From assembly GCF_041902845.1 (NCBI RefSeq), contig NZ_CP159486.1, positions 2,294,001 to 2,358,000 on the forward strand: a DNA stretch of 64,000 bases. Direction: 5' to 3'. The stretch comes from Limibacterium fermenti. GTDB taxonomy: Bacteria; Bacteroidota; Bacteroidia; Bacteroidales; Dysgonomonadaceae. Under the pieces are notes generated by a model. It made no database searches and was not told the DNA's origin. It was given only the letters and a program-made list of their open reading frames with translations. A program made the translations under genes and the position numbers. Each line of letters begins with the position of its first letter. Within the stretch, counting starts at the first letter, position 1. Positions 24,584-34,673 of this stretch are shown here, piece after piece.

Positions 24584-26647
24584 TTATATTTCCTTATCGA
24601 TTTCCTCTATTTTTTTAATCAGCAGGTCGATGTCCGACTTAATCGCATCCACTTTTTGATGCATATTGTCGATCAGGTTATTGCCTTTTTTCGACGAAAC
24701 CGACAAGAAGCCGATGTTATTTTCGTACGTCTGCAATTCGGCCTTCTTACGCTCGTATTGACGCATCAGGCGGTCCCGTTCGCGGAATAACTGCTTTTGC
24801 GGATGAGGCGCTTTAGCCATATCCGAAACATTCAGTCTGAAGGTTTCCAGTTCACGGTCTACTTTTTCGACTCCCAAACGGGCAAACTGAGCATCCACGG
24901 CGGCATTGAGCTCGTCGTACACCTTATCTTTCAATTTAAACGGCACAAATCCGATTTGATACCATTCGTCCATCAACTTACGTACGACCTTCACCCCCTC
25001 GTCTTTACCCATAGCAGGATCGACGGACTGAATTTCTTTTACAATACGGCGTTTTTCCTCGAGATTCTTCGCCTCTTCGTCGTGACGCGAAGAATATTGC
25101 TTTTTCTTTTGTTCGAAGAAATAATCGCAAGCGGCTCTGAAACGCTCCCAAGTAATTTTCGATTGCTTGGGCGGCACGATCCCGATGGTTTTCCATTCTT
25201 TCTGAATGTCGATCATCTGCTGCGTCGTGTTTTGCCAATCGGTACTGTCTTTCAACGCCTCGGCGCGTTCGCACAACGCCACTTTCTTTTGCAGATTCTC
25301 CTCCATTTCGTCGTGCATCGAACGGAAGAACTCGTTTTTGTTGCGGAAAAAGAAATCACACGCCGCGCGGTAACGACGGAATATCTTGGCATTTTGTTTC
25401 CGGGGGGCCTGCCCTATTTTACGCCATTCCTCCTGAAGGTCGAGCACCTCTTTAATCTTATTCTTCCAGTCCTTAAAGGTCTTTATTTTATCGTAATCGA
25501 TTGCCTCCAGCTTTTCGCAGAGCGCCGTCTTCTTCTCCAGGTTCTCGTTTTCGTTGGCCTTTAAGTCTTCGAAATACTGTTGGTATTTTTTATTGATGAC
25601 GGTCGAAGCCTCCTTAAAGCGATCCCAGATAATCTCGCGGTCTTTCATGGCCACGGGACCTATTTCGCGCCACTCCTGATGAAACTTTTGCAGTTGATGG
25701 AAAGCCGAAATCACATCGGGTTCCTCTTCCAAGCGTTCCGCCGCCTCGCACAACTCGCTCTTCAGCTCATAATTCTTCTTGAAGTCATACTCCCGGAACT
25801 CGTTGTTGATGCGCACCAGGTCATAAAACTTTTCCACATAATATTGATAGCTTTTCCAAAGCTCGTTTACCTTGGCATGCGGCAGCAACTTAATCTCATT
25901 CCATTGTTGCTGAAGATCTTTGAATTCCTGATATACTTTATTGAAATCCTCGCCGGTTTGATTTTCGGTGAGGGCCTTTATTTTTTCTATGATGAGCTGT
26001 TTTTTCTCAACATTGTGTTCTTTTTCGGCCTCTTGTTCGGCAAACAGACGGGCCCGTTTTTCTTTTATTTCCGAGATGAGCTCTTTTCCTTCGCTGTAAA
26101 TAGGAGTCTCATTGGTGATGAAATCGATTTCGTCGCCTCCGTCAGCCAAAAAAGCCGCTTTTTGCCGTTCGGTTTCCAGACGCAAGCGCTGGAAGAACTG
26201 CGTTTTATACTCATCCACTTCGCGTCGTTCGGGCGCATCGGAAGCCAATAAATCGCGCAATTTCTGTACGATTTCTTCGACTGTCAGCGTGGAAAGATCC
26301 GTTGTGGGGGCGGCGGCGCCTTCTACGGCATCCTCCTCGTCTTCTTCTATCTGCTCATGCAGCTCGAGATCATAATCGATCACCGCATTCTCCGGAGCTT
26401 CCGGTCCTTCGCCCTGACCGGTTACCGTATCCTCATCTTCACGGACAACGGGTTGTGCCGGCACTTCTACTTCCGAAGAATCATCCGTTGTGTGCGTATC
26501 CGTATTATCCGCTTCGGGGGTCGATTCGGAATGAAGTTGTTCTTGAGATTGGTTTTCAGCCGGAGTTGTAGAACGTATATCTTTATCTTCTACATTACTA
26601 TTATCTACAGGCAGTTTCTCGTTTTCAAGATTGTCGTTGGTATTCAT
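24584..26647 (-). CDS. DUF349 repeat protein
   Basis: A 687-residue cytoplasmic protein with a long acidic, low-complexity N-terminus (about 1-140, many Glu, Asp, Thr and Ser). At least five DUF349 helical repeats follow, each about 70-75 residues and marked by WKxIG/WREIGPV-type words (for example EWREIGPVAMKDREIIW, EWRKIGQAPRKQNAKIF and EWKTIGIVPPKQSKITW). The C-terminus is a coiled coil (about 615-687). Common in Bacteroidetes; function not established. Single gene, leader hairpin at 26671-26689. Confidence 0.9.
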   Translation of the reverse strand: MNTNDNLENEKLPVDNSNVEDKDIRSTTPAENQSQEQLHSESTPEADNTDTHTTDDSSEVEVPAQPVVREDEDTVTGQGEGPEAPENAVIDYDLELHEQIEEDEEDAVEGAAAPTTDLSTLTVEEIVQKLRDLLASDAPERREVDEYKTQFFQRLRLETERQKAAFLADGGDEIDFITNETPIYSEGKELISEIKEKRARLFAEQEAEKEHNVEKKQLIIEKIKALTENQTGEDFNKVYQEFKDLQQQWNEIKLLPHAKVNELWKSYQYYVEKFYDLVRINNEFREYDFKKNYELKSELCEAAERLEEEPDVISAFHQLQKFHQEWREIGPVAMKDREIIWDRFKEASTVINKKYQQYFEDLKANENENLEKKTALCEKLEAIDYDKIKTFKDWKNKIKEVLDLQEEWRKIGQAPRKQNAKIFRRYRAACDFFFRNKNEFFRSMHDEMEENLQKKVALCERAEALKDSTDWQNTTQQMIDIQKEWKTIGIVPPKQSKITWERFRAACDYFFEQKKKQYSSRHDEEAKNLEEKRRIVKEIQSVDPAMGKDEGVKVVRKLMDEWYQIGFVPFKLKDKVYDELNAAVDAQFARLGVEKVDRELETFRLNVSDMAKAPHPQKQLFRERDRLMRQYERKKAELQTYENNIGFLSVSSKKGNNLIDNMHQKVDAIKSDIDLLIKKIEEIDKEI

Positions 26648-26670
26648 TCTCTTATTCCTTCTTTTTTACT

Positions 26671-26689
26671 CTCAACACGAAATGTTGAG
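26671..26689 (-). other. Small perfect hairpin in the DUF349 leader
   Basis: CTCAACA and TGTTGAG form a 7-bp stem around the loop CGAAA, 23 bp upstream of the DUF349 start. Possible mRNA stability or translational element. The rest of the 260-bp divergent spacer (26648-26909) is AT-rich with no other clear feature. Confidence 0.4.
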
Positions 26690-26909
26690 CATTACATTGA
26701 AAATATCATTTTCGGGAGAACAACATGGCCGATTAAATCGTTTAACTATTGTTCCTAAAAACGACATACAAATTAACGCAATTTTTTTGTGATATCCTTA
26801 CTATTCGGTATTTATTTCTTAGCTTACGGAAAAATATCCTGTATTTATCACGGAAAGAAAGTTTTTTTTACTGTCGCTCGATTTGAATACTTCATAAAAA
26901 ATTAATAAT

Positions 26910-27362
26910 ATGAATGAATTAGAGATCCGTTATTCCATTTCAAAAAAATTGAAGGCTGCCAGTCTTCTTTGCGGCGTGTATCTGCTCTGCATTTCGGCCG
27001 GAGTCAGCATTTTTCAAGTAATCGCCAAAGATTACTCGTTTTTTTTCTTCGCCGGCATCGCGGGTATCGTTATCGCCGCGATTATGATCCTTTCGGTCAC
27101 TCTTTGGCAATCGAAGCCACTGATTGTTATCGATAATGATTCTTTCCGCCTTCATTTGCCCAAGCAACGCATCGACGGCGCCATAGAATGGGAAAAAGTA
27201 ACGTACTTAGGCATCGGCTTAAGCTATTTGACAATGACAACGTCCGACAGCAAGAACTTCAAAATCGATCTCGAGAACCTCAAATACATCGATTTGAGGA
27301 ACATAAAGACGAAACTGATCGAAATCTGCGAGGCGAAAAACATTCCTTACGGCAACCTGTAA
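26910..27362 (+). CDS. Small membrane protein, STM3941-like
   Basis: A 150-residue protein with two adjacent transmembrane helices (about 17-38 and 45-68). A C-terminal cytoplasmic domain follows (about 70-150, PLIVIDNDSFRLHLPKQRID) of the PH-like type seen in STM3941-annotated proteins; that family match is tentative. No operon partners; it converges on the TolC gene across an inverted repeat-rich spacer. Confidence 0.65.
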   Translation: MNELEIRYSISKKLKAASLLCGVYLLCISAGVSIFQVIAKDYSFFFFAGIAGIVIAAIMILSVTLWQSKPLIVIDNDSFRLHLPKQRIDGAIEWEKVTYLGIGLSYLTMTTSDSKNFKIDLENLKYIDLRNIKTKLIEICEAKNIPYGNL

Positions 27363-27604
27363 ATTAATAATTACAAATTAATAATTACAAATTACTAATT
27401 ACAAATTACCAATTACTAATTACTAATTAGTTATTACATATCATCACATCGTTGACAAATTCCAGTTCCTTAGAATGTTTAAAACTAACGAATTCATCTA
27501 AATGTCAACGATGTGCTGAAACAAAAGTGTCGACGATCCGGTGAAATTTATCAATTTGTAATTGGTAATTTGTAATTAGTAATTTGTAATTAGTAATTTT
27601 TGTA
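27361..27604. repeat. Large imperfect inverted repeat spacer with central 13-bp stem
   Basis: 27361-27428 repeats words such as AATTACTAATTACAA; 27553-27604 repeats the complementary words (TTGTAATTAGTAATT). Between these arms lies a perfect 13-bp inverted repeat, CACATCGTTGACA at 27445-27457 and TGTCAACGATGTG at 27503-27515, with a partial third copy (GTGTCGACGATCC) at about 27527-27539. The whole sits between two convergent genes and could act as a bidirectional terminator or be a small immobile element. Confidence 0.7.
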
Positions 27605-27631
27605 ATCCATCTTATCAGTTTCCCCCTCTTT

Positions 27632-28819
27632 CTACAGTTCAACGGACGCGAGGTCGGCCAAGGCTTTGTGATAGTCTCGTTTGGCTTCGAGCAGTTGATT
27701 GAGCATATCGTAATACAGCCCGATCTCGACCATATAGTCTAACAGGGAGATCTCGCCCGCATCCAACGCCTTTTTGAGCAATGCGGCATTATCGGTTTTG
27801 TCCAACGCCTCGCGATAGGTTTGTACGGCTGCCTGTAATGCCAATGCCCGTTCATATTGCCCTTTCAGACGGCTGTAAAACTGTTGCCTGCTGTCGGCTT
27901 CGCGCAGTTCCGCCGCCTGAACGGCCGCCTTGGACTGTTTAATGCGGTTTTTGTTTTCCCATAAAGGAATGGAAATACCGAATGTCACTCCCCGGAAATG
28001 CTCTCCCACCACTTTTTCGCTCATATAACCCGCCGAAAACGTGGGCAGCCGAAGGGCCTTGTTGAGCGAGACTTGCTGTTTATGGACTTCCACCTCTTGC
28101 CGCACGTAACCCAAGACCGGATTTTTTTCCGCGGCCTGCCGGTACCAATCTTCAAAAAGAAGCGGTAGTGCGGCTTCGGCAAATTCATCCTCATTCAGCG
28201 CCACTTCGATGCCTCCGTTCAGCCTCCGCAGTTGCGACAGGATAGCGGCACGTTCTATATCCAAGCGCATTATTTCGCCTTGCAACGCGGACAGGTTCAA
28301 TTGCGATTTATTATATTCCAGCCGGCTGATATCGCCGTTTTTCAACCGCTTCTCATAAGCGGCGGCAATCGTCCCGGCATGTTCCATGCGCTGTGACAGT
28401 TCTTTTTTCAACGCATTGAAGTAAATAAGATCGATACAATATTGCTTGGCTTCGAGCAAAACAGTCATCCGGTCTGCTTTGTATTGCCATTCGGACCGTT
28501 TGTTCTTCGCATTGGCGGCCCTGCTCCTCATACCTGTGACCGTCGGGATATCGAAAGACTGCGAAACGCTGAAGTCAGTACGGTTGCCGATTTGCCCGGG
28601 CGTTCCCCACAGATAATTAAATTCCACCTCGGGATTCGGAAGATAGATGCCGGTCTTGTTATCCAGTATCTCCGCCTGCAGGTTCTGCCGCAGGGCTTTC
28701 AGCGTACCATTATTCTTTTCAACGGAATGCAGCACCGAATCGATGGACGATTGGGCTAAAGCGGCCCCTCCCGCGAGAAGCAACCACATTATGATACTTG
28801 TTTTGAGTATTGTTTTCAT
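27632..28819 (-). CDS. TolC family outer membrane channel
   Basis: Outer-membrane exit duct of a tripartite metal efflux pump. 395 residues with a signal peptide (WLLLAGGAALA-Q). Two outer-membrane-efflux repeats with long coiled-coil helices (about 25-205 and 220-390). Starts 6 bp after the RND pump gene, last gene of the operon. Confidence 0.9.
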   Translation of the reverse strand: MKTILKTSIIMWLLLAGGAALAQSSIDSVLHSVEKNNGTLKALRQNLQAEILDNKTGIYLPNPEVEFNYLWGTPGQIGNRTDFSVSQSFDIPTVTGMRSRAANAKNKRSEWQYKADRMTVLLEAKQYCIDLIYFNALKKELSQRMEHAGTIAAAYEKRLKNGDISRLEYNKSQLNLSALQGEIMRLDIERAAILSQLRRLNGGIEVALNEDEFAEAALPLLFEDWYRQAAEKNPVLGYVRQEVEVHKQQVSLNKALRLPTFSAGYMSEKVVGEHFRGVTFGISIPLWENKNRIKQSKAAVQAAELREADSRQQFYSRLKGQYERALALQAAVQTYREALDKTDNAALLKKALDAGEISLLDYMVEIGLYYDMLNQLLEAKRDYHKALADLASVEL

Positions 28820-28825
28820 TTGTCA

Positions 28826-31800
28826 TCATTTAATTTTTAACGAATCGTCGGCTTGTCTCTTTTTCATAACCTTATCACCGGTAAGGAGATACATGATGGG
28901 GATGATAAAGGCATTCAGGAAGGTCGATGTCAGCAATCCCCCCAGGATAACCTTTGCCATCGGGCTTTGTATTTCGTTGCCCGGCAGGTCGCCCGCCACC
29001 GCCAACGGCACCAGCGCCAACGCCGAACACAGCGCGGTCATCAGGATGGGATTCAACCGGTCCAGCGAACCCTGAATCACACTGTCGACCAACGACAGCC
29101 CTTCACGGTGCAGATCGTCGTAACGCGATATCAGCAAGATCCCGTTACGCGTAGCGATACCGAAAAGGGAAATAAAGCCGATGATAGCCGGGATGCTCAG
29201 CAGCCCGTCGGTAAAGAATATCGTGAAAACGCCCCCTATCAACGCCAGGGGAAGATTGATAAGCACCACAACCGATTGCGTGACATTACGGAATTGATTG
29301 AAAAGGAGCATGAAGACGACCAACAGGGAGAAAACCGAAGCGACCAGCAAGGTGCGCGACGCGGCCTGCTCGCTCTCGAACTGACCGCCATACTCTATAT
29401 GATATCCTTCGGGCAAGGTGATTTCACTTTTTACTTTCTCCTGAATATCGTTTACCACGCCCCGTAGGTCGCGCCCGGCTATATTGGCCGATACCACGAT
29501 CTTCCGGGTAGCGTTTTCGCGGTTAATGGTATTCGGGCCGGAGGAAGAAGTGATGTCGGCGATATATTCCAACGGTATCTTCCGTCCGTTGGCATCGACC
29601 GGCAGGTTCTTTATCCTTTCGGCGGTTTCGCGGCTGTCGTCGTTGACTTTCAGTGTCAGGTCGAAAGAGCGGTTTTCCTCATACACTTGCGATACGACTT
29701 CGCCGGCGAGCATCACATCGATGATTTCGGCAAATTCGGGAAGCGTTATGCCATACTGCGCCATCAGTTCGCGTTTCGGCTCGATCTTCAGTTGAGGGCG
29801 CTCCACTTGCTGTTCCACGTTCAGGTCGGCAATGCCTTCGACCTCCTGTACGGCCTCTTTAATCTCATTTCCCAACAGGAACATCTTGTTTAAATCGGTA
29901 CCGAACAGTTTGATGGCGATATTGGCGCGCGTTCCGGACAACATGGCGTCGATGCGGTGCGAAATAGGTTGCCCGATTTCGATATTGGCCCCCGGCAAGG
30001 CTTTTAATTTCTGCCGTATCTCGGCCGTCACTTCGTCCTTCGAACGTTTGCCGAGCGTAAAGGGCGCTTCTATTTCCGACACGTTTACCCCCAACGCATG
30101 TTCATCGAGTTCGGCGCGTCCGGTTTTGCGCCCGACGGTCTCTATCTCCGGCACGGACAGCAACAGCTCCTCGGCCATGCGCCCTATTTTATCGGATTCT
30201 TCGATAGAAATGCCCGGCAGCGTACTGACATTGATCGTAAACGAGCCTTCGTTGAAAGGCGGCAGGAAACTCCTTCCCAGCGTAAAGAACAAGATGACCG
30301 TAACAACCAATGCCGCGGCGGTTATTCCGAGGATTCCCTTCTGATGAATCAACGTCCATTTCAAAGCCTTTTCATAGACGGCCTTCAATGTCCGAGCCAC
30401 AAACGGTTCTTTCTCTTCCTTCCCTTCTTTTCGGGGCTTGCCCAACAAATAGCTGCACAGCACGGGGGTAAGCGTCAAGGCCACCAACGTCGACGAAAGC
30501 ATGGCGACGATAAAGGCGATACCCAGCGGAACAAGCATGCGCCCTTCCATCCCCGATAGGAAAAACAACGGCACGAACGTGGCGATGATGATGAGCGTAG
30601 AGTTCAAAATGGGCATGCGCACTTCTTTCGAAGCCTCGAAAACGACCGACAGCACGTTCTTCTGCTCCGCCTTGGGCTTCTGCCGGTTTTGACGCAATCG
30701 CTTGAACACGTTTTCGACATCGACAATGGCGTCATCGACCAAGGAACCGATGGAAATAGCCATCCCCCCGAGGCTCATGGTATTAATGGTCAATCCCATC
30801 AATTTTAAGGCGAGGATGGAGAAAACCAACGACAACGGAATCGTTATCAAAGAAATAACAGTCGTACGGGCATTCATCAAAAATATCACCAAAACGATGA
30901 CCACAAAAATGGCTCCTTCCAACAGAGCTTTCTGCACATTATGAATGGAACTGTCGATAAAGCGGGCTTGCCGGAAAATGTCGGTCGACACTTTCACATC
31001 GGGAGGCAACGACTCCTGCAATTCGGCGAGCGACCGATCCAGCTTGTCGGTCAACGCCAACGTGCCGGTTGCGGGCTGCTTGGTAACGGTGAGCAATACG
31101 GCCGCCTTGCCGTTGCTCGAAGCGGTACCGAGCTTGGGAGACTTATTGCCGGTTTTCACATCGGCAATATGCTCGAGCAGAATGGGAACACCGTTGACCG
31201 TTTTCACCACCGATTTGGCCAGTTCCGACACGTGCGTGGTGGATAGCGCCCCACGGATAATATATTCGTTCCCGTACTCATAGAGCACGCCTCCCGACGC
31301 ATTCCGGTTCATATCCTTTACCGCAGCGATCACTTCGTCGAGGGCGATATCGTAATGCCGCATCTTTTCCGGATTCAATAAGATCTGATACTCTTTAATC
31401 TCGCCGCCCATCACGGCGACTTGCGCCACTCCTCCCGTGGAAAGCAAACGCGGGCGGATGGTCCAGTCGGCAAGGGTACGCAAATCCTGCAAGGAAGTGG
31501 TGTCGGCAGTAAGCCCGATGATCATGAGTTCGCCCAAAATGGAAGATTGCGGCCCCAACGTCGGATTCCCCACATTCGACGGCAAGGCGTCCTTTACGAC
31601 GGCTAACTTCTCCGAAACGACCTGCCGGGCGCGGTAGATATCGGTTCCCCAATCGAATTCGACCCACACGATCGAGAAACCGGTTGTCGACGACGACCGC
31701 ACGCGGCGGACATCGGTCGCTCCGTTCAAAGCCGTCTCCACCGGAAAGGTGACTAACCGTTCCACTTCTTCGGGAGCCATCCCTGTGGCCTCCGTCATAA

Positions 31801-31945
31801 CCACCACCGTCGGCGCATTCAGGTCGGGAAACACATCGACCTCCATATTCGTAGCGGTATACACGCCCGCCAACATCAACAAAACCGATAACACAAGGAC
31901 AACCAAACGGTTGTTCAAGGAAAACTGTATGATTTTATTCAGCAT
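28826..31945 (-). CDS. Heavy-metal efflux RND pump (CusA/CzcA family)
   Basis: Inner-membrane proton-driven pump of the HME-RND type, about 1040 residues with 12 transmembrane helices and two large periplasmic loops. Typical blocks are EVERLVTFPVETALNG near the N-terminus and the TM4 charged motif GSLVDDAIVDVENVF, which holds the proton-relay acids. The repeated loop beginning PGISIEESDKIGRMAEELLL and the second-half helix PLALIGG also fit. Start chosen at the ATG at 31945; a TTG at 31960 is also in frame. The sequence alone does not tell which metal is pumped. Confidence 0.93.
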   Translation of the reverse strand: MLNKIIQFSLNNRLVVLVLSVLLMLAGVYTATNMEVDVFPDLNAPTVVVMTEATGMAPEEVERLVTFPVETALNGATDVRRVRSSSTTGFSIVWVEFDWGTDIYRARQVVSEKLAVVKDALPSNVGNPTLGPQSSILGELMIIGLTADTTSLQDLRTLADWTIRPRLLSTGGVAQVAVMGGEIKEYQILLNPEKMRHYDIALDEVIAAVKDMNRNASGGVLYEYGNEYIIRGALSTTHVSELAKSVVKTVNGVPILLEHIADVKTGNKSPKLGTASSNGKAAVLLTVTKQPATGTLALTDKLDRSLAELQESLPPDVKVSTDIFRQARFIDSSIHNVQKALLEGAIFVVIVLVIFLMNARTTVISLITIPLSLVFSILALKLMGLTINTMSLGGMAISIGSLVDDAIVDVENVFKRLRQNRQKPKAEQKNVLSVVFEASKEVRMPILNSTLIIIATFVPLFFLSGMEGRMLVPLGIAFIVAMLSSTLVALTLTPVLCSYLLGKPRKEGKEEKEPFVARTLKAVYEKALKWTLIHQKGILGITAAALVVTVILFFTLGRSFLPPFNEGSFTINVSTLPGISIEESDKIGRMAEELLLSVPEIETVGRKTGRAELDEHALGVNVSEIEAPFTLGKRSKDEVTAEIRQKLKALPGANIEIGQPISHRIDAMLSGTRANIAIKLFGTDLNKMFLLGNEIKEAVQEVEGIADLNVEQQVERPQLKIEPKRELMAQYGITLPEFAEIIDVMLAGEVVSQVYEENRSFDLTLKVNDDSRETAERIKNLPVDANGRKIPLEYIADITSSSGPNTINRENATRKIVVSANIAGRDLRGVVNDIQEKVKSEITLPEGYHIEYGGQFESEQAASRTLLVASVFSLLVVFMLLFNQFRNVTQSVVVLINLPLALIGGVFTIFFTDGLLSIPAIIGFISLFGIATRNGILLISRYDDLHREGLSLVDSVIQGSLDRLNPILMTALCSALALVPLAVAGDLPGNEIQSPMAKVILGGLLTSTFLNAFIIPIMYLLTGDKVMKKRQADDSLKIK

Positions 31946-31963
31946 CGTATTCTTTTCCAAAGG

Positions 31964-33151
31964 TTAATGATTATGGCTATGGCCTTCGGGAATAATCGAC
32001 GACGTGGCGGCCAGCTTCACCTGATACACTCCGTGCGTAACCACCTTGTCGCCCGGCTTCAGTCCGGCTACGACCTGCACTCTTTCGCCGTTGTTCAGGC
32101 CCAAAGCGACTTCCTGTTTTTTGTAGGCATCATCGTGCTGTTGCAAATAGACAAAATACAATCCCTGCTCTTCGGAAAGCGCCGTCACGGGCACGGAAAT
32201 CACCTCTTCCATCGACCGAGAAAGCAGGAATATTTCGGCGAAAGCGCCGGGCACGATATCACCCGCATTGTTAAACTCGAAAATAACCGGGATATAAGGA
32301 GTGTCGTCAGCCGAGGCTTTCCCGAACGACAGTAGCCGTCCGTTCAAATCGGATAATTTATAGACCGTCCGGCCGTATGCCGGTTTGAAGTTCGCGCTGC
32401 GTATCTCCTTCAATTCCGAAAAATACTTCTCCGGTATTTCCGCCTTCAACTGGAGCCTTTTGTTTTGAGACACGATAGCGAGCGGTTGTCCCACCGACAC
32501 GTATTCCCCCTGCCCGACCATGCGGCTTTTCATGTACCCGCTGATGGGAGAAGTCACGGCAATGCCCGCCGCCGACACACGGGAGGCTTGCGCGTCGAAC
32601 GCGTTCCTGGCCGTCTCGTACCTCAACCGTATCTGTTCGAAGTCTTTTTCGGAGATAATCTGATCTTTCAACAGCGTTTGAGCCCGGCGAAACTCTTTCT
32701 CCGCCGTTTCGTACCCTACTTGGGCGATCACCGCCGGATCGCCGTCGGGTAAGTTTTTTGCCGAGATGGAAACGAGGGTTTGTCCCGCCCTGACGGAGCT
32801 TCCTTCCGACACCGAGGCACCGGTAAACGAAGCAATGCCGTTTGCCGTAGCGACAACGGTCGCCTCATCGCCCTGCGCGGGTTGTATGCGGCCGCTTGTT
32901 TTGATGACTTGTTGAAAAGGCCCGGCCGCAACCGTTTCGGTTTGCAAATGAGCTAAACTCGCCTGTTCTTGCGAAAAAGCAATTTCATCGGCATGGTCAT
33001 GTCCTTTTCCGTGATCGTGGTCATGTTCTTCGCTTTCTACATGCCCGTGGGTTCCGGCCGTGGCATCATGATCTTTTTTCTGTTCCGAAAGGGTACATCC
33101 ACACAGGAGGAAAGCGAGAACAACAAATAAACTGAGAATATAGGTTTTCAT
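31964..33151 (-). CDS. Efflux RND periplasmic adaptor, His-rich
   Basis: Membrane fusion protein linking pump and outer-membrane channel. From the ATG at 33151 it is 395 residues with a lipoprotein signal (FLLCGC). A striking histidine/acid-rich segment follows (HVESEEHDHDHGKGHDHADE, about 36-57), and the C-terminus ends EGHSHNH; both could bind metal ions. The adaptor domains (barrel-sandwich hybrid, helical hairpin, beta-barrel) occupy about 70-370. Overall a CusB-like arrangement. Confidence 0.9.
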   Translation of the reverse strand: MKTYILSLFVVLAFLLCGCTLSEQKKDHDATAGTHGHVESEEHDHDHGKGHDHADEIAFSQEQASLAHLQTETVAAGPFQQVIKTSGRIQPAQGDEATVVATANGIASFTGASVSEGSSVRAGQTLVSISAKNLPDGDPAVIAQVGYETAEKEFRRAQTLLKDQIISEKDFEQIRLRYETARNAFDAQASRVSAAGIAVTSPISGYMKSRMVGQGEYVSVGQPLAIVSQNKRLQLKAEIPEKYFSELKEIRSANFKPAYGRTVYKLSDLNGRLLSFGKASADDTPYIPVIFEFNNAGDIVPGAFAEIFLLSRSMEEVISVPVTALSEEQGLYFVYLQQHDDAYKKQEVALGLNNGERVQVVAGLKPGDKVVTHGVYQVKLAATSSIIPEGHSHNH

Positions 33152-33300
33152 CTTAAAATGCATTACGTACAAAGAGATGTCCGGACGGAATTTCCATTCT
33201 TTCGGATTCTCTTTTTTTAGAATAAAATAAATAAGGATGATGGACGCCGGCCGTCAATATGAATTATAGAACCGTTGTTTTTCCGGATAGCCGGCGGACG

Positions 33301-33741
33301 TTAAGAAAAAAGATAAGGAGGGGCACGTAATGCGTTTGAGCGAGTCACATCTACCGATTGGTAGAGGAACAAGGCTTCCCCGTATTCCCATTTGGAAAAC
33401 AACAACTGAGGCAGGGTGATCTGCGTGTCGACCAACAGGTATAAAGAAGGGAGCAGATGGATATAGGAATGAGTAAGGTAGTTATAGGAAAACTTATTTT
33501 TATGATTGTAATGCGGTTTAACCGCCGGATGATGAGCCGTGGTGATAAACGACGGACTTTCGTGGGTATGTTCCTTCCCTCCGGACGGATGAGAGTCTCC
33601 GGCGGATACATCGCAGGCATGTTCACAATGCTCCTTCATGAGACAGGCTACTCCCTCATGATAATGATGAGGAAGGATCCCGATAGCCAGAAAGACGGAT
33701 AACGAGATGGCCGTAACAATGATGGAACACTTTTTTGTCAT
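33301..33741 (-). CDS. Small His/Cys-rich exported protein, DUF6769-like
   Basis: A 146-residue protein from the ATG at 33741 (a GTG at 33747 is also in frame). N-terminal hydrophobic segment, then a metal-ligand-rich part with ILPHHYHEG, CLMKEHCEHAC and EHTHESP (about 25-80), followed by a hydrophobic C-terminal half. I associate such proteins upstream of CusA/CusB operons with the Bacteroidales family DUF6769; that name is from memory. First gene of the efflux operon (gap 149 bp to the adaptor), so it probably senses or buffers the metal in the periplasm. Confidence 0.65.
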   Translation of the reverse strand: MTKKCSIIVTAISLSVFLAIGILPHHYHEGVACLMKEHCEHACDVSAGDSHPSGGKEHTHESPSFITTAHHPAVKPHYNHKNKFSYNYLTHSYIHLLPSLYLLVDTQITLPQLLFSKWEYGEALFLYQSVDVTRSNALRAPPYLFS

Positions 33742-33758
33742 GAACACTTTTTACTTTA

Positions 33759-34586
33759 TCACTCGCACTTCTTAAGCCATTCATCGGCTATAACAGGATC
33801 ATAGCCCAACTTTTTAGCTCGCAAAAAATCTTCTTTCGCCGTCAGTTTATCATATTGTCCTAATCTGACTTGCCCTTGAAGAATGTAAAAATAAGGGTTC
33901 TCTTTTTCTTCCGCCCCGGCAGCACGCAGATCAGCCGATGCTTTGGATAGCTGGTTCATATTTACATAACATTCAGCCCGGTTTAAATAGTAACCGGAAT
34001 TAGGAGCGGAAGAGGAACAGATAAGTTCCGTATATGTTTGTTCGGCAGCTTGCCAATTATCGTCCAACTTATATATCAACGCCTTGCTTAACTGCGAGTA
34101 GGCATGCCCGGAATCAATCTGTTGTACTTTACGGAAATCCGCCTCTGCTTTTTGCCGGTCTTTCAGTTCCAAATAGAGTAATCCCCGCCGGTAATAAGCC
34201 GATATATCATCCGGATAAGCGGAAAGGATTGCATTATAATCGTCCATGGCTTCATCCCACCGGTTCATATCGCACAAAAGCAACGCCCTGTTATGCAACA
34301 CCGCCTTTTTATCGGGATAGCTTGCAAGGGCGGCCGTAAACGAAATATAAGCATCGCCAAAACGAGACAGTTGCCGCTGAATAAGTCCCTGACTGACCAA
34401 TAAAGAAGCATTGTTCTTATTATCGGGATCAGTCTTCATAGCCGATTTCAAAGCATACTCGGCACTATCGAGTTGCGAAGCTTCCAGAAATTTAGCAGAA
34501 CGCAACACCCATTCATCGTAAGACTGCGCTTGCAGAGAGGAAAATAAGCAACCCGACACGATAAAAAAAAGACTCCAGAATTTCAT
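33759..34586 (-). CDS. TPR repeat protein, secreted
   Basis: A 275-residue protein from the ATG at 34586 with a signal peptide (GCLFSSLQA-Q). At least five tetratricopeptide repeats run from about 40 to 260, with typical words such as AVLHNRALLLCDMNRWDEAM and SAYYRRGLLYLELKDRQKA. TPRs mediate protein-protein contacts; partner unknown. It ends 18 bp before the upstream end of the metal efflux operon and may be cotranscribed with it, but it is not a known pump component. Confidence 0.85.
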   Translation of the reverse strand: MKFWSLFFIVSGCLFSSLQAQSYDEWVLRSAKFLEASQLDSAEYALKSAMKTDPDNKNNASLLVSQGLIQRQLSRFGDAYISFTAALASYPDKKAVLHNRALLLCDMNRWDEAMDDYNAILSAYPDDISAYYRRGLLYLELKDRQKAEADFRKVQQIDSGHAYSQLSKALIYKLDDNWQAAEQTYTELICSSSAPNSGYYLNRAECYVNMNQLSKASADLRAAGAEEKENPYFYILQGQVRLGQYDKLTAKEDFLRAKKLGYDPVIADEWLKKCE

Positions 34587-34636
34587 ATGCGATATATTCT
34601 CTATCAATAATTCTCCAAAAGTAACGGTTTTTTACG

Positions 34637-34644
34637 TATATTTG
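34637..34644 (+). promoter_or_regulatory. -7 promoter box of the MscS gene
   Basis: TATATTTG matches TAnnTTTG, about 30 bp upstream of the MscS ATG. Confidence 0.5.
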
Positions 34645-34673
34645 CGCCTCGACATTATAAAAAAACAAAAACT

